48,395 nucleotides of DNA from positions 1 to 48,395 of the forward strand of contig NZ_JAFBFI010000022.1 of NCBI RefSeq assembly GCF_016909175.1, in the 5' to 3' direction. The stretch comes from Peribacillus deserti (lineage in GTDB: Bacteria; Bacillota; Bacilli; Bacillales; DSM-1321). Shown piece after piece: positions 30,418 through 44,167 of this stretch (positions within the stretch are counted from its first letter, which is position 1; each line of letters opens with the position of its first letter). Both the position numbers and the translations under genes were made by a program. A model generated the notes under the pieces. That model had not been told where the DNA came from. It saw nothing but the letters and a program-made list of their open reading frames with translations, and ran no database searches.

Positions 30418-30888
30418 ATGCCTCGTAAAGGCCCTGTATCAAAAAGAGACGTATTACCTGATCCGCTGTATAATTCAAAATTAGTTAGTCGTTTGATTAA
30501 CAAAATGATGGTTGACGGACAGAGAGGTAAGTCTCAAACAATACTTTACTCTGCATTCAATATCATTCAAGAACGTTCTGGCAAAGAGCCAATGGAAGTA
30601 TTCGAAGCTGCTCTTAAAAACATCATGCCAGTATTAGAAGTTAAAGCACGTCGTGTAGGTGGTGCAAACTACCAAGTACCAATTGAGGTGCGTCCAGACC
30701 GCCGTACAACTTTAGGTCTTCGCTGGTTAGTAAACTATGCTCGTCTTCGTGGAGAAAAAACGATGGAAGAGCGTTTAGCTAACGAAATTCTTGATGCAGC
30801 TAACAGCACAGGTGCATCTGTTAAGAAACGTGAAGATACACATAAAATGGCAGAAGCTAATAAAGCATTCGCTCACTACCGCTGGTAA
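30418..30888 (+). CDS. rpsG: Small-subunit ribosomal protein S7
   Basis: S7 nucleates assembly of the 30S head by binding the 3' domain of 16S rRNA and contacts E-site tRNA. The 156-residue protein shows the conserved [16 protein letters not shown] start, [12 protein letters not shown] (about 79-90) and the C-terminal [25 protein letters not shown] lies just before the ATG. The 47-bp spacer after rpsL has no hairpin, consistent with co-transcription. Confidence 0.97.
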   Translation: MPRKGPVSKRDVLPDPLYNSKLVSRLINKMMVDGQRGKSQTILYSAFNIIQERSGKEPMEVFEAALKNIMPVLEVKARRVGGANYQVPIEVRPDRRTTLGLRWLVNYARLRGEKTMEERLANEILDAANSTGASVKKREDTHKMAEANKAFAHYRW

Positions 30889-30933
30889 GATTCATACTAA
30901 CATTATATTCAAAATAGGAAGGAGAAAGACCCA

Positions 30934-33012
30934 ATGGCAAGAGAGTTCTCCTTAGAAAACACTCGTAATATCGGTATCATGGCTCATATTGATGCTGGTA
31001 AAACAACAACAACTGAGCGTGTCCTTTATTACACTGGTCGTATCCATAAGATTGGTGAAACACATGAAGGTGCTTCTCAAATGGACTGGATGGAACAAGA
31101 GCAGGAGCGTGGAATTACAATCACTTCCGCTGCCACAACTGCTCAGTGGAAAGGCCACCGTGTAAATATCATCGATACTCCAGGACACGTAGACTTCACA
31201 GTTGAAGTTGAACGTTCCCTGCGTGTACTTGATGGTGCAGTGGCGGTTCTTGATGCTCAGTCAGGTGTTGAGCCCCAAACTGAAACAGTTTGGCGCCAGG
31301 CAACAACTTACGGAGTACCCCGTGTTGTATTCGTTAATAAAATGGATAAAATCGGTGCGGATTTCTTGTACTCTGTAAAAACAATTCATGACCGTCTGCA
31401 GGCTAATGCTCATCCAATTCAAATTCCAATTGGTGCAGAGGACGAATTCGAAGCGATCATCGATTTAGTAGAAATGAATGCTGTATTCTACGGCAATGAC
31501 CTTGGTACTGATATCGAAGTTCGTGAAATTCCTGCAGAACATATGGATCTAGCTCTAGAATACCGTGAAAAACTAGTTGAGGCTGTTGCTGAACTAGATG
31601 AAGAGTTAATGGAGAAATACCTTGGCGGAGAAGATCTTACAAAAGAAGAGCTTAAAGCTGCTATCCGTAAAGGTACTGTTAACGTAGAATTCTATCCGGT
31701 TATCTGTGGATCTGCATTCAAAAACAAAGGTGTTCAATTGATGCTTGATGCAGTTATTGATTACCTGCCATCACCACTTGATGTACCTGCTATCAAAGGT
31801 ACACTACCTGATACTGATGAAGAGGTTATCCGACACTCTGACGACAAAGAGCCGTTCTCTGCTCTTGCGTTCAAAGTTATGACAGACCCTTATGTTGGTA
31901 AATTAACATTCTTCCGTGTGTACTCTGGTACTTTGAACTCTGGTTCTTATGTACAGAACTCTACTAAAGGTAAGCGTGAACGTGTAGGACGTATCCTGCA
32001 GATGCATGCTAACTCCCGTGAAGAGATCTCTCAAGTATACGCTGGAGATATCGCGGCAGCTGTAGGTCTTAAAGATACTACTACTGGTGATACTCTTTGT
32101 GATGAGAAAAGCCTTGTAATCTTGGAATCAATGGTATTCCCTGAGCCGGTTATCTCTCTATCTATTGAGCCTAAGTCAAAAGCTGACCAAGATAAAATGA
32201 CTACAGCTCTTCAAAAACTACAAGAGGAAGATCCTACATTCCGTGCACACACTGATCAGGAAACTGGCCAGATCATCATTGCCGGTATGGGTGAGCTTCA
32301 CTTGGATATCCTTGTTGACCGTATGCGCCGTGAATTTAAAGTGGAAGCTAATGTTGGTGCTCCACAGGTTGCTTATCGTGAAACTTTCCGTGAATCAGCT
32401 AGAGTTGAGGGTAAATTCGCCCGTCAATCAGGTGGACGCGGACAATTCGGACATGTTTGGATTGAATTCTCTCCAAATGAAGAAGGAAAAGGATTTGAGT
32501 TTGAAAATGCTATCGTAGGTGGAGTAGTTCCACGTGAATACATCCCTGCTGTTCAAGCTGGTCTTGAAGACTCTCTTGATAGAGGTGTACTTGCTGGCTT
32601 CCCGCTGGTTGACGTTAAAGCAAAACTTTTTGATGGTTCTTACCATGATGTTGACTCCTCTGAAATGGCATTCAAAGTAGCTGCTTCATTAGCTCTTAAA
32701 AATGCTGCTTCTAAGTGTAAGCCAGTCATCCTTGAACCAGTTATGAAAGTTGAAGTTGTTATTCCTGATGAGTATCTTGGAGATATCATGGGTGATGTTA
32801 CATCTCGCCGTGGTCGTGTAGAAGGTATGGAAGCTCGCGGTAATGCACAAGTTGTTAAAGCGTTCGTTCCACTTTCTGAAATGTTTGGATATGCTACTTC
32901 CCTGCGTTCTAATACGCAAGGTCGTGGAACATTCTCTATGCACTTCGATCACTACGAAGAAGTTCCAAAATCCATCTCTGAAGAAATTATCAAAAAAAAT
33001 AAAGGTGAATAA
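30934..33012 (+). CDS. fusA: Elongation factor G
   Basis: EF-G is the GTPase that moves tRNAs and mRNA through the ribosome. The 692-residue protein has the G domain with P-loop [12 protein letters not shown] (17-28), DTPGH and NKMD motifs, then domains II to V. The region around GAPQVAYRE and the domain IV loop are normal, and no fusidic-acid-resistance feature is obvious. GGAAGGAG precedes the ATG. It is followed by a structured spacer and tuf. Confidence 0.97.
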   Translation: MAREFSLENTRNIGIMAHIDAGKTTTTERVLYYTGRIHKIGETHEGASQMDWMEQEQERGITITSAATTAQWKGHRVNIIDTPGHVDFTVEVERSLRVLDGAVAVLDAQSGVEPQTETVWRQATTYGVPRVVFVNKMDKIGADFLYSVKTIHDRLQANAHPIQIPIGAEDEFEAIIDLVEMNAVFYGNDLGTDIEVREIPAEHMDLALEYREKLVEAVAELDEELMEKYLGGEDLTKEELKAAIRKGTVNVEFYPVICGSAFKNKGVQLMLDAVIDYLPSPLDVPAIKGTLPDTDEEVIRHSDDKEPFSALAFKVMTDPYVGKLTFFRVYSGTLNSGSYVQNSTKGKRERVGRILQMHANSREEISQVYAGDIAAAVGLKDTTTGDTLCDEKSLVILESMVFPEPVISLSIEPKSKADQDKMTTALQKLQEEDPTFRAHTDQETGQIIIAGMGELHLDILVDRMRREFKVEANVGAPQVAYRETFRESARVEGKFARQSGGRGQFGHVWIEFSPNEEGKGFEFENAIVGGVVPREYIPAVQAGLEDSLDRGVLAGFPLVDVKAKLFDGSYHDVDSSEMAFKVAASLALKNAASKCKPVILEPVMKVEVVIPDEYLGDIMGDVTSRRGRVEGMEARGNAQVVKAFVPLSEMFGYATSLRSNTQGRGTFSMHFDHYEEVPKSISEEIIKKNKGE

Positions 33013-33099
33013 TTGATTTTCACCATTCATTAAAGTATAACTACTTATGTAAGCTATGAAAGTGGACAATCCTGCTTTCATAGCACTATACTTAATCAA
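33013..33099 (+). other. Nested inverted repeats in the fusA-tuf spacer
   Basis: Three pairs are nested: TTGATT (33013-33018) with AATCAA (33094-33099), AAGTATA (33033-33039) with TATACTT (33087-33093), and the perfect 10-bp stem GCTATGAAAG (33053-33062) with CTTTCATAGC (33075-33084). No T-tract follows. Almost the whole spacer can form one fold just upstream of the tuf SD. Confidence 0.6.
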
Positions 33100-33130
33100 A
33101 AAAAATATAATTTTAGGGAGGCAAATCCTA

Positions 33131-34318
<1,188 letters not shown>

Positions 34319-34334
34319 TTTTAGTTAAATATCC

Positions 34335-34386
34335 GGAGGGGACGCCTTCCAACAAAAAAGCAGAGGGGACGCCCTCTGCTTTTTTG
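34335..34386 (+). terminator. Intrinsic terminator after tuf, with a preceding similar hairpin
   Basis: The main terminator pairs AAAAAAGCAGAGGG (34354-34367) with CCCTCTGCTTTTTT (34372-34385) around GACG, a 14-bp stem running into the T-tract. Just before it, GGAGG and CCTTCC around GGACG (about 34335-34350) form a shorter hairpin that shares the 11-mer GAGGGGACGCC. Confidence 0.92.
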
Positions 34387-34766
34387 TGTTTAATGCACCA
34401 GGCTTTAAAATCAGAACGATGTAAAAAATCGAAGAATTATCCAGTTATTACATAGTCAGCCATGCATTTAAAATTTAATATAACAAAACTCCTTCTATTA
34501 TACTTAGAGGATTTTTTTCATTGTATCATTTCGCTGATTGGCAAGCTGGTGCAGCATCACAAAGTTTTTCATATTAGTTTACCAACTCATCCGTGATCGT
34601 AGGGAATAAGAGTCAATACCAAATAACTCTCATACTCCATGATCCCCATTTAGCTGACTGACTCTCAAACCCATCATTCTAGCAAGTCCTTTTCTTTCCA
34701 ATGGTAATCTTTTAATCATTTAATAAAATATTTATAAAACACATGTATAAAAATTCTCCTAGCATC
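34387..34766. other. A+T-rich gap between tuf and the S10 promoters
   Basis: No convincing gene lies here on either strand. GAGTCA and TGACTC about 45 nt apart form a distant inverted repeat near 34610-34670. In Bacillus subtilis another gene lies between tuf and rpsJ; I can recognise no remnant of it here, although short broken frames exist on the minus strand. Confidence 0.5.
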
Positions 34767-34795
34767 TTGTAAAAGCATAATGATCTATGTATAAT
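34767..34795 (+). promoter_or_regulatory. S10 operon promoter P1
   Basis: TTGTAA (34767-34772) and TATAAT (34790-34795) are separated by 17 bp. Confidence 0.65.
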
Positions 34796-34838
34796 AGAAA
34801 AAGTGTGCAACCCACAGAAAAAGTTTTTTATAAAAGTA

Positions 34839-34867
34839 TTGCTTATTCACTGGGTTATATGTATAAT
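34839..34867 (+). promoter_or_regulatory. S10 operon promoter P2
   Basis: TTGCTT (34839-34844) and TATAAT (34862-34867) are separated by 17 bp. The sequence around the -10 box (ATGTATAATAGA) is the same as in P1. Confidence 0.7.
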
Positions 34868-34874
34868 AGACAAT

Positions 34875-35310
<436 letters not shown>

Positions 35311-35344
35311 ATATAAAATGATAAATTTACAGGAGGTGTGACTA

Positions 35345-35974
35345 ATGACCAAAGGAATCTTAGGTAGAAAAATCGGTATGACGCAAGTATTCGCTGAAAA
35401 CGGTGAGCTTATCCCTGTAACTGTAGTTGAAGCTGCTCCAAACGTAGTGCTTCAAGTAAAATCAGTTGAGGCTGACGGCTACGAAGCTATCCAAGTAGGT
35501 TTTGAAACGAAACGTGAAAAACTTTCTAACAAGCCGGAAAAAGGACATGCTGAAAAAGCGAAAACTGCTCCTAAGCGCTTCGTTCGCGAATTCCGCGAAG
35601 TTAACCTCGGTGAATATGAGGTTGGTCAGGAAGTCCAAGTTAATATTTTCGCAGAAGGCGATATGGTAGATGTAACAGGAATTTCAAAAGGTAAAGGTTT
35701 CCAAGGTGCTATTAAACGCCACGGACAATCAAGAGGACCTATGGCTCACGGATCTCGTTATCACCGTCGCCCTGGTTCAATGGGACCTGTTGCTCCAAAC
35801 CGCGTATTCAAAGGTAAGTTATTGCCTGGACGTATGGGTGGAGAGCAAATTACTGTTCAAAACCTGCAAATCGTAAGAGTTGATGCTGATCGCAACTTGC
35901 TATTAATTAAAGGTAATGTACCTGGAGCTAGAAAAGCTCTATTAAAAATTAAAAGTGCGGTAAAAGCAAAGTAA
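35345..35974 (+). CDS. rplC: Large-subunit ribosomal protein L3
   Basis: L3 is an early assembly protein whose long loop reaches toward the peptidyl-transferase centre. The 209-residue protein starts [16 protein letters not shown] and has the loop segment [23 protein letters not shown] in its usual place (about 125-150, with the actual bases around 35720-35790). AGGAGGTG precedes the ATG. Confidence 0.97.
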   Translation: MTKGILGRKIGMTQVFAENGELIPVTVVEAAPNVVLQVKSVEADGYEAIQVGFETKREKLSNKPEKGHAEKAKTAPKRFVREFREVNLGEYEVGQEVQVNIFAEGDMVDVTGISKGKGFQGAIKRHGQSRGPMAHGSRYHRRPGSMGPVAPNRVFKGKLLPGRMGGEQITVQNLQIVRVDADRNLLLIKGNVPGARKALLKIKSAVKAK

Positions 35975-36000
35975 TTTTTTAGGAAAGGAGGAGCATTGGA

Positions 36001-36624
36001 ATGCCTAAAGTAACACTTTACAAACAAGATGGATCTCAAGCTGGAGATATCGAGCTTAATGAATCTATATTTGGTATTGAGCCAAATAACGCTGTATTAT
36101 TTGAAGCGATTGTTATGCAAAGAGCTTCCTTACGCCAAGGAAATCATAAAGTAAAAGGTCGTTCAGAAGTACGCGGCGGCGGACGCAAACCATGGAAACA
36201 AAAAGGTACTGGACGTGCTCGTCAAGGATCTATCCGTTCTCCACAATGGCGTGGTGGTGGTATTGTTTTTGGTCCAACACCAAGATCATACAGCTACAAA
36301 ATGCCTAAGAAAATGCGTCGTTTAGCTATTAAATCTGCTCTTTCTGCTAAATTGCAAGAAGAGAACATCTTAGTGCTGGAAAACCTAGCGTTTGATGCAC
36401 CAAAAACAAAAGAATTTACAGCAGTCCTTGAAGGTCTTTCTGTTGATACGAAAGCTCTTATTGTTACAGACAGCCTGAACGAAAACGTAGCACTTTCTGC
36501 TCGTAACATTCCTGGAGTAACAGTTGTAGAAGCTGACGGCCTAAACGTTTTAGACGTTGTAGGACACAACAAACTAATCCTAACTAAAGCTGCTGTTGAA
36601 AAAGTAGAGGAGGTGCTTGCATAA
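36001..36624 (+). CDS. rplD: Large-subunit ribosomal protein L4
   Basis: L4 lines the peptide exit tunnel. In Escherichia coli it represses its own operon, but this role is not established in Bacillus. The 207-residue protein has the tunnel loop with [20 protein letters not shown] and the [19 protein letters not shown] segment (about 50-89). An AAAGGAGG site lies before the start. The last base of its stop codon is the first base of the rplW start. Confidence 0.97.
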   Translation: MPKVTLYKQDGSQAGDIELNESIFGIEPNNAVLFEAIVMQRASLRQGNHKVKGRSEVRGGGRKPWKQKGTGRARQGSIRSPQWRGGGIVFGPTPRSYSYKMPKKMRRLAIKSALSAKLQEENILVLENLAFDAPKTKEFTAVLEGLSVDTKALIVTDSLNENVALSARNIPGVTVVEADGLNVLDVVGHNKLILTKAAVEKVEEVLA

Positions 36625-36908
36625 TGGATGCTCGTGATATCATTAAGCGCCCCGTAATCACTGAAGCTTCATCAGATATGATGGCTGATAAAAAATACAC
36701 TTTTGAAGTTGATGTTAAAGCTAACAAAACTCAGGTTAAAGATGCTGTTCAAGAAATCTTTGACGTAAAAGTTGAAAAAGTGAACATTATGAACTACAAA
36801 GGTAAATTCAAGCGTATGGGCCGTTATGCCGGCTATACAAACAAACGCCGTAAAGCAATCGTAACTTTGACTGCTGACAGCAAAGAAATCGAATTTTTCG
36901 AAGCTTAA
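36624..36908 (+). CDS. rplW: Large-subunit ribosomal protein L23
   Basis: L23 sits at the tunnel exit and is the docking site for trigger factor and SRP. The 94-residue protein opens [16 protein letters not shown] and has the [24 protein letters not shown] region typical of the family. Its SD, AGAGGAGGTG (36606-36615), is inside rplD and the genes overlap by 1 nt (TAATG), so translation is probably coupled. Confidence 0.97.
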   Translation: MDARDIIKRPVITEASSDMMADKKYTFEVDVKANKTQVKDAVQEIFDVKVEKVNIMNYKGKFKRMGRYAGYTNKRRKAIVTLTADSKEIEFFEA

Positions 36909-36915
36909 TATATAA

Positions 36916-37764
<849 letters not shown>

Positions 37765-37767
37765 CGG

Positions 37768-37803
37768 GATTGATCTACGGTTCATGCGGACCGTAGTGCA
37801 ATC
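37768..37803 (+). other. Two-tier hairpin in the rplB-rpsS spacer
   Basis: CTACGGT (37775-37781) pairs with ACCGTAG (37790-37796), and outside it GATTG (37768-37772) pairs with CAATC (37799-37803), separated by small AT/TG internal loops. No T-tract follows, so it is not an intrinsic terminator. It lies 6 nt ahead of the rpsS SD. Confidence 0.6.
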
Positions 37804-37821
37804 ACGAAGGGAGGCACACAC

Positions 37822-38100
37822 ATGGGTCGCAGTTTGAAAAAAGGACCTTTTGTTGATGATCATTTAATTAACAAGGTTGAAAAAATGAATGACGCTGAGA
37901 AAAAGCAAGTAATCAAAACTTGGTCTCGCCGTTCAACAATCTTCCCGCAATTCATTGGACACACAATCGCGGTTTACGATGGTCGTAAACACGTACCGGT
38001 CTATGTAACTGAAGACATGGTTGGCCACAAGCTTGGTGAATTCGCACCAACTCGTAGCTATAAAGGCCATGGTAATGATGATAAGAAAACAAGACGTTAA
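37822..38100 (+). CDS. rpsS: Small-subunit ribosomal protein S19
   Basis: S19 pairs with S13 in the 30S head and touches the A-site finger of the large subunit. The 92-residue protein starts [15 protein letters not shown] and contains [36 protein letters not shown] precedes the ATG. The stop codon is followed at once by the rplV ribosome binding site. Confidence 0.97.
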   Translation: MGRSLKKGPFVDDHLINKVEKMNDAEKKQVIKTWSRRSTIFPQFIGHTIAVYDGRKHVPVYVTEDMVGHKLGEFAPTRSYKGHGNDDKKTRR

Positions 38101-38117
38101 TGAGAGGAGGGCATCTC

Positions 38118-38459
38118 ATGCAAGCTAAAGCTGTTGCTAATACAGTCCGTATTGCACCTCGTAAAGTTCGTTTAGTAATCGACTTAATCCGAGGCAAGCA
38201 AATCGGTGAAGCGGTAGCGATTCTTCGCCACACTCCAAAATCCGCTTCTCCTGTCGTAGAAAAAGTTCTAAAATCTGCTGTAGCAAATGCAGAACATAAC
38301 TACGAAATGGACATTAATAATCTGGTTATTTCACAAGCATATGTAAATGAAGGACCAACATTGAAACGTTTCCGTCCTCGCGCAATGGGTCGTGCGAGTG
38401 CAATCAACAAACGTACTAGTCATATAACTATCGTTCTATCAGAAAAGAAGGAGGGATAA
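38118..38459 (+). CDS. rplV: Large-subunit ribosomal protein L22
   Basis: L22 reaches into the peptide exit tunnel with an extended beta-hairpin, the region where some macrolide-resistance changes arise. The 113-residue protein starts [19 protein letters not shown] and has the hairpin [18 protein letters not shown] (about 80-97). The ATG at 38118 lies 7 nt after GAGGAGG (38104-38110). The in-frame ATG at 38100 precedes that SD and would add six residues not found in the family. Confidence 0.96.
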   Translation: MQAKAVANTVRIAPRKVRLVIDLIRGKQIGEAVAILRHTPKSASPVVEKVLKSAVANAEHNYEMDINNLVISQAYVNEGPTLKRFRPRAMGRASAINKRTSHITIVLSEKKEG

Positions 38460-38462
38460 ACT

Positions 38463-39746
<1,284 letters not shown>

Positions 39747-39767
39747 TAATGAGAGGAGGTTTATGGA

Positions 39768-40031
39768 ATGAGTGAACGCAATCAGCGTAAAGTCTATACT
39801 GGTCGTGTAGTATCAGATAAAATGGACAAAACAGTCACTGTTCTTGTAGAAACCTATAAAAAACATTCTCTATACGGCAAGCGCGTGAAATACTCTAAAA
39901 AGTTTAAAGCTCATGATGAGCAAAACGAAGCAAAAGCTGGCGATATCGTAAGAATCATGGAAACTCGTCCACTTTCTGCTACTAAACGCTTCCGTCTTGT
40001 AGAAGTTGTAGAAAAAGCTGTTGTTATATAA
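39768..40031 (+). CDS. rpsQ: Small-subunit ribosomal protein S17
   Basis: S17 is an OB-fold primary binding protein of the 5' domain of 16S rRNA. The 87-residue protein starts [23 protein letters not shown] and has [31 protein letters not shown] in two conserved strands. GAGAGGAGG lies in the 21-bp spacer after rpmC. Confidence 0.97.
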   Translation: MSERNQRKVYTGRVVSDKMDKTVTVLVETYKKHSLYGKRVKYSKKFKAHDEQNEAKAGDIVRIMETRPLSATKRFRLVEVVEKAVVI

Positions 40032-40039
40032 TATATGTG

Positions 40040-40445
<406 letters not shown>

Positions 40446-40485
40446 TGATAAATCGTAAAATGCCTTTCAAGGAGGTGCGAATCTC

Positions 40486-40797
40486 ATGCATGTAAAAAAA
40501 GGTGATAAAGTCGTAGTCATCTCTGGCAAGGACAAAGGGAAACAAGGTGTGATCCTTGAAGCTTTTCCTAAGAAAGACCGTGTGCTTGTTGAAGGTGTGA
40601 ACATTGTTAAAAAACATTCAAAACCTTCTCAAGCCAATCCTCAGGGCGGCATTTTTAACCAAGAGGCTGCCATTCACGTATCAAATGTCATGCTTCTTGA
40701 CCCTAAAACAGGGACACCTACTCGCGTAGGTACAAAAGAAGTTGACGGTAAAAAAGTACGTGTTGCTAAAAAATCTGGCGAAACTTTAGATAAATAA
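40486..40797 (+). CDS. rplX: Large-subunit ribosomal protein L24
   Basis: L24 starts 50S assembly by binding the 5' end of 23S rRNA. The 103-residue protein has the KOW motif [19 protein letters not shown] at 4-22, followed by [30 protein letters not shown] precedes the ATG. The length and sequence are normal. Confidence 0.97.
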   Translation: MHVKKGDKVVVISGKDKGKQGVILEAFPKKDRVLVEGVNIVKKHSKPSQANPQGGIFNQEAAIHVSNVMLLDPKTGTPTRVGTKEVDGKKVRVAKKSGETLDK

Positions 40798-40823
40798 GTT
40801 AAAGAAGAAGGGAGGTACAATCA

Positions 40824-41363
40824 ATGAACCGCCTAAAGGAAAAATTCCAACAAGAAATTACTCCTGCTCTAGTGAGCAAGTTTAACTATAAATCTGTTAT
40901 GGAAACTCCAAAAATTGACAAAATCGTAATTAACATGGGTGTTGGTGATGCAGTATCAAACGCTAAATCTTTAGACACTGCTGTAGAAGAGCTTGCAATA
41001 ATCACTGGTCAAAAGCCACTGGTTACTAAAGCTAAGAAATCCATCGCAGGCTTCCGTCTTCGTGAAGGTATGCCGATCGGTGCGAAAGTAACTCTTCGCG
41101 GTGAGCGTATGTATGAATTCCTAGACAAATTAATTTCTGTTTCTTTACCTCGTGTACGTGACTTCCGTGGTGTATCTAAGAAAGCATTCGACGGCCGCGG
41201 TAACTACACTCTAGGTGTTAAAGAACAATTAATCTTCCCTGAAATTGACTATGATAAAGTGAGCAAGGTTCGTGGAATGGACATCGTTATCGTAACGACT
41301 GCCAAAACGGACGAAGAAGCTCGTGAACTACTTACTCAATTCGGAATGCCATTCCAAAAGTAA
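40824..41363 (+). CDS. rplE: Large-subunit ribosomal protein L5
   Basis: L5 binds 5S rRNA and forms a bridge to the 30S head. The 179-residue protein starts [16 protein letters not shown] and contains [37 protein letters not shown] and the C-terminal [26 protein letters not shown] precedes the ATG. Confidence 0.97.
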   Translation: MNRLKEKFQQEITPALVSKFNYKSVMETPKIDKIVINMGVGDAVSNAKSLDTAVEELAIITGQKPLVTKAKKSIAGFRLREGMPIGAKVTLRGERMYEFLDKLISVSLPRVRDFRGVSKKAFDGRGNYTLGVKEQLIFPEIDYDKVSKVRGMDIVIVTTAKTDEEARELLTQFGMPFQK

Positions 41364-41392
41364 GATAATCGCTAAATAAGGGAGGCGAAAAC

Positions 41393-41578
41393 GTGGCTAA
41401 AAAATCAATGATCTTGAAGCAAAAAGCAGGCGCTAAATTCAAGGTTCAAGAGTACACTCGCTGCGAACGCTGCGGGCGTCCACACTCTGTATACCGTAAA
41501 TTTAAGCTATGCCGTATTTGTTTCCGTGAACTTGCTTATAAAGGACAAATTCCTGGCGTTAAAAAAGCTAGCTGGTAA
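41393..41578 (+). CDS. rpsN: Small-subunit ribosomal protein S14, zinc-binding type
   Basis: S14 (also called type Z) is part of the 30S head. The 61-residue short form keeps both zinc pairs, C24/C27 (CERCG) and C40/C43 (CRIC), so it is the C+ form and not the longer zinc-independent paralogue. It starts at a GTG at 41393 after GGGAGGCG, giving [16 protein letters not shown]. Its presence in the spc region is the usual layout. Confidence 0.96.
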   Translation: MAKKSMILKQKAGAKFKVQEYTRCERCGRPHSVYRKFKLCRICFRELAYKGQIPGVKKASW

Positions 41579-41609
41579 TACCTGATATTGGGAAGGAGGT
41601 AAATAAACA

Positions 41610-42008
41610 ATGGTCATGACAGATCCAATTGCAGATTTGCTTACTCGCATCCGTAATGCGAATATGGTTCGTCACGAGAAATTAGAAGTTCCAGCTTCTA
41701 AGATTAAAAGAGAAATCGCTGAAATCTTAAAGCGTGAAGGCTTCGTACGTGACGTTGAATTTATTGAAGACAACAAACAAGGTATCATCCGTATCTTCTT
41801 GAAATACGGTGCTAACAACGAGCGTGTAATCACTGGATTAAAACGTATCAGCAAGCCTGGTCTACGTGTATATGCTAAATCAACTGATGTACCACGCGTA
41901 CTTAATGGTTTAGGTATTGCTCTAGTTTCTACATCTCAAGGCGTTATAACTGACAAAGATGCTCGCGCTAAGCAAATTGGCGGAGAAGTTCTAGCATACG
42001 TTTGGTAA
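41610..42008 (+). CDS. rpsH: Small-subunit ribosomal protein S8
   Basis: S8 binds the central domain of 16S rRNA and in Escherichia coli represses the spc operon. The 132-residue protein starts [19 protein letters not shown] and ends with [26 protein letters not shown]. The ATG at 41610 is 9 nt after AAGGAGGT (41593-41600); a second ATG at 41616 would be 15 nt away, so the first is preferred. Confidence 0.97.
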   Translation: MVMTDPIADLLTRIRNANMVRHEKLEVPASKIKREIAEILKREGFVRDVEFIEDNKQGIIRIFLKYGANNERVITGLKRISKPGLRVYAKSTDVPRVLNGLGIALVSTSQGVITDKDARAKQIGGEVLAYVW

Positions 42009-42038
42009 TAAATCTTTACACGAATGGAGGTGCACTAA

Positions 42039-42578
42039 ATGTCCCGCATAGGTAAAAAAATAATTGAAATCCCTGCTGGCGTAACGATTACAGTTGCTGA
42101 AGGCAACAATGTAACTGTTAAAGGCCCAAAAGGTGAATTAACTCGTGCTTTTAATCCAGAGTTAACAATTAATATAGAAGATAATGTTCTAACTGTATCC
42201 CGACCTTCAGAGGAAAAGACGATCCGCGCTTTGCACGGAACAACTCGAGCTCTTATCTCTAACATGGTTGAGGGTGTGTCTAAAGGGTTTGAAAAAAACC
42301 TTGAACTTATTGGGGTAGGTTACCGTGCTCAGAAACAAGGCAATAAGCTTGTGCTGAACGTTGGTTACTCTCACCCAGTTGAATTCGAACCTGAACAAGG
42401 AATCGAAATCGAAGTTCCTGCTAATACAAGGATTTCTGTTAAAGGTATTAGCAAAGAACGTGTAGGTGCTTTGGCAGCTAACATCCGTGATGTACGCCCA
42501 CCAGAGCCTTATAAAGGTAAAGGTATCCGTTATGAAGGTGAATTTGTTCGCCGCAAAGAAGGTAAAACTGGTAAGTAA
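42039..42578 (+). CDS. rplF: Large-subunit ribosomal protein L6
   Basis: L6 lies near the factor-binding site and the sarcin-ricin loop. The 179-residue protein has two repeated alpha/beta domains and the C-terminal [21 protein letters not shown] signature (about 150-170), with [15 protein letters not shown] at the start. TGGAGGTG precedes the ATG. Confidence 0.97.
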   Translation: MSRIGKKIIEIPAGVTITVAEGNNVTVKGPKGELTRAFNPELTINIEDNVLTVSRPSEEKTIRALHGTTRALISNMVEGVSKGFEKNLELIGVGYRAQKQGNKLVLNVGYSHPVEFEPEQGIEIEVPANTRISVKGISKERVGALAANIRDVRPPEPYKGKGIRYEGEFVRRKEGKTGK

Positions 42579-42610
42579 TGCCGCATAGGTAAACGAAAGG
42601 AGTGACCTAA

Positions 42611-42973
42611 ATGATTACGAAGCTTGATAAAAACGCAACTCGCAGAAAAAGACATGCACGTGTACGTGCTAAGCTTTCTGGTACTGAAGCTCGTCCTCGT
42701 TTAAATGTGTTTCGTTCAAACAAACATATTTATGCACAATTAGTTGACGATCTAACAGGCGTAACTCTTGCAAGTGCTTCTACTTTAGATAAAGACTTAG
42801 GCCTAGAGTCTACAAGCAACCTTGAAGCAGCTCAAAAAGTTGGCGAATTAGTTGCTAAACGTGCTGTAGAAAAAGGTTTTAAATCTGTGGTATTTGACCG
42901 CGGGGGTTACCTTTTCCATGGTCGTGTAAAAGCATTAGCTGATGCTGCTCGTGAAAATGGCTTAGAATTTTAA
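42611..42973 (+). CDS. rplR: Large-subunit ribosomal protein L18
   Basis: L18 binds 5S rRNA and helps dock it in the central protuberance with L5. The 120-residue protein starts [21 protein letters not shown] (an arginine/lysine-rich rRNA-binding tail) and has [16 protein letters not shown] and [33 protein letters not shown] precedes the ATG. Confidence 0.97.
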   Translation: MITKLDKNATRRKRHARVRAKLSGTEARPRLNVFRSNKHIYAQLVDDLTGVTLASASTLDKDLGLESTSNLEAAQKVGELVAKRAVEKGFKSVVFDRGGYLFHGRVKALADAARENGLEF

Positions 42974-42996
42974 TCAAAAAAGGAGGGACATATCAG

Positions 42997-43497
42997 ATGC
43001 GTCGCATTGATCCAAATAAACTTGAACTTGAAGAACGCGTTGTTACGGTTAACCGCGTAGCGAAGGTTGTAAAAGGTGGTCGTCGTTTCCGCTTCACTGC
43101 TTTAGTAGTGGTTGGTGACAAAAACGGACATGTTGGATTTGGAACTGGTAAAGCTCAAGAAGTACCAGATGCTATCCGTAAAGCAATCGAAGATGCTAAG
43201 AAAAACCTAATTACTGTACCTATGGTTGGTACTACTGTACCACACCAAGTTAACGGTCATTTCGGTGCTGGCCATATTCTTTTAAAACCAGCTTCTGCTG
43301 GTACTGGTGTTATCGCTGGTGGACCAGTTCGTGCTGTACTTGAACTTGCTGGTGTCAGTGATATTCTATCTAAATCCCTAGGATCTAACACACCAATTAA
43401 CATGGTGCGTGCAACTATGGAAGGCTTAAAGCAATTAAAACGTGCTGAAGACGTAGCTAAATTACGTGGTAAATCAGTAGAAGAACTGTTAGGATAA
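42997..43497 (+). CDS. rpsE: Small-subunit ribosomal protein S5
   Basis: S5 lies at the mRNA entry site and affects decoding accuracy. The 166-residue protein has the N-terminal double-stranded-RNA-binding-like domain, opening [21 protein letters not shown] with [19 protein letters not shown], the spectinomycin-site loop of the family, and a C-terminal domain with [18 protein letters not shown]. No unusual change is apparent. The rpmD start follows after 13 bp. Confidence 0.97.
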   Translation: MRRIDPNKLELEERVVTVNRVAKVVKGGRRFRFTALVVVGDKNGHVGFGTGKAQEVPDAIRKAIEDAKKNLITVPMVGTTVPHQVNGHFGAGHILLKPASAGTGVIAGGPVRAVLELAGVSDILSKSLGSNTPINMVRATMEGLKQLKRAEDVAKLRGKSVEELLG

Positions 43498-43510
43498 GGA
43501 GGGAATTCAA

Positions 43511-43693
43511 ATGGCAAATAAATTAGCAATTACCCTCACTCGCAGCTTAATTGGTCGCCCTGAAGATCAACGCGTAACAGTTAATACGCTTGGCTTACGC
43601 AAAATGCATCAAACAGTTGTTCATGATGATAACCCTGCGATTCGCGGTATGATTAACAAAGTTGCTCATCTTGTTACTGTAAAAGAACAATAA
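43511..43693 (+). CDS. rpmD: Large-subunit ribosomal protein L30
   Basis: L30 is a small 50S protein near 5S rRNA and domain II of 23S rRNA. The 60-residue protein [20 protein letters not shown]... has the family's short bacterial form, with [32 protein letters not shown] overlaps the end of rpsE, so the two genes are probably translated in tandem. Confidence 0.96.
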   Translation: MANKLAITLTRSLIGRPEDQRVTVNTLGLRKMHQTVVHDDNPAIRGMINKVAHLVTVKEQ

Positions 43694-43726
43694 AATATAT
43701 TTCTCATTTAACAAGGAGGTGCCAAC

Positions 43727-44167
43727 ATGAAACTTCATGAGTTAAAACCTGCAGAAGGTTCTCGTAAAGAACGCAACCGCGTAGGACGCGGGATCGGTTC
43801 TGGAAACGGTAAAACAGCCGGTAAAGGACATAAAGGTCAAAACGCTCGTTCAGGTGGTGGTGTTCGCCTAGGCTTTGAAGGTGGTCAAACTCCACTTTTC
43901 AGACGTCTGCCTAAACGCGGATTCACTAACGTTAACCGAAAAGATTATGCAGTAGTAAACCTTGAAACATTAAACCGCTTTGAAGACGGTACTGAAGTTA
44001 CTCCAGAACTTCTTATCGAAACAGGAGTTGTAAGTAATGAAAAAGCAGGAATTAAAATTCTTGCAAAAGGTAACGTTGAGAAAAAGCTTACTGTTAAAGC
44101 TCATAAATTCTCCTCTGCTGCTAAAGAAGCGATCGAAGCTGCTGGCGGTAAAACTGAGGTGATTTAA
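43727..44167 (+). CDS. rplO: Large-subunit ribosomal protein L15
   Basis: L15 is a late-assembly 50S protein with a long glycine- and arginine-rich N-terminal extension into rRNA ([19 protein letters not shown], about 20-38). The 146-residue length is normal. AAGGAGGTG precedes the ATG. Its stop codon shares a base with the secY start. Confidence 0.97.
   Translation: MKLHELKPAEGSRKERNRVGRGIGSGNGKTAGKGHKGQNARSGGGVRLGFEGGQTPLFRRLPKRGFTNVNRKDYAVVNLETLNRFEDGTEVTPELLIETGVVSNEKAGIKILAKGNVEKKLTVKAHKFSSAAKEAIEAAGGKTEVI

Noticed and set aside
33056-33130. N-terminal extension of EF-Tu by an open frame
   Set aside because: The extension translates the structured spacer, lacks an SD, and the conserved EF-Tu start with a good SD is at 33131.
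34504-34572. 22-codon minus-strand frame in the tuf-rpsJ gap
   Set aside because: Too short and without an SD or known relative; kept only as part of the note on the gap.
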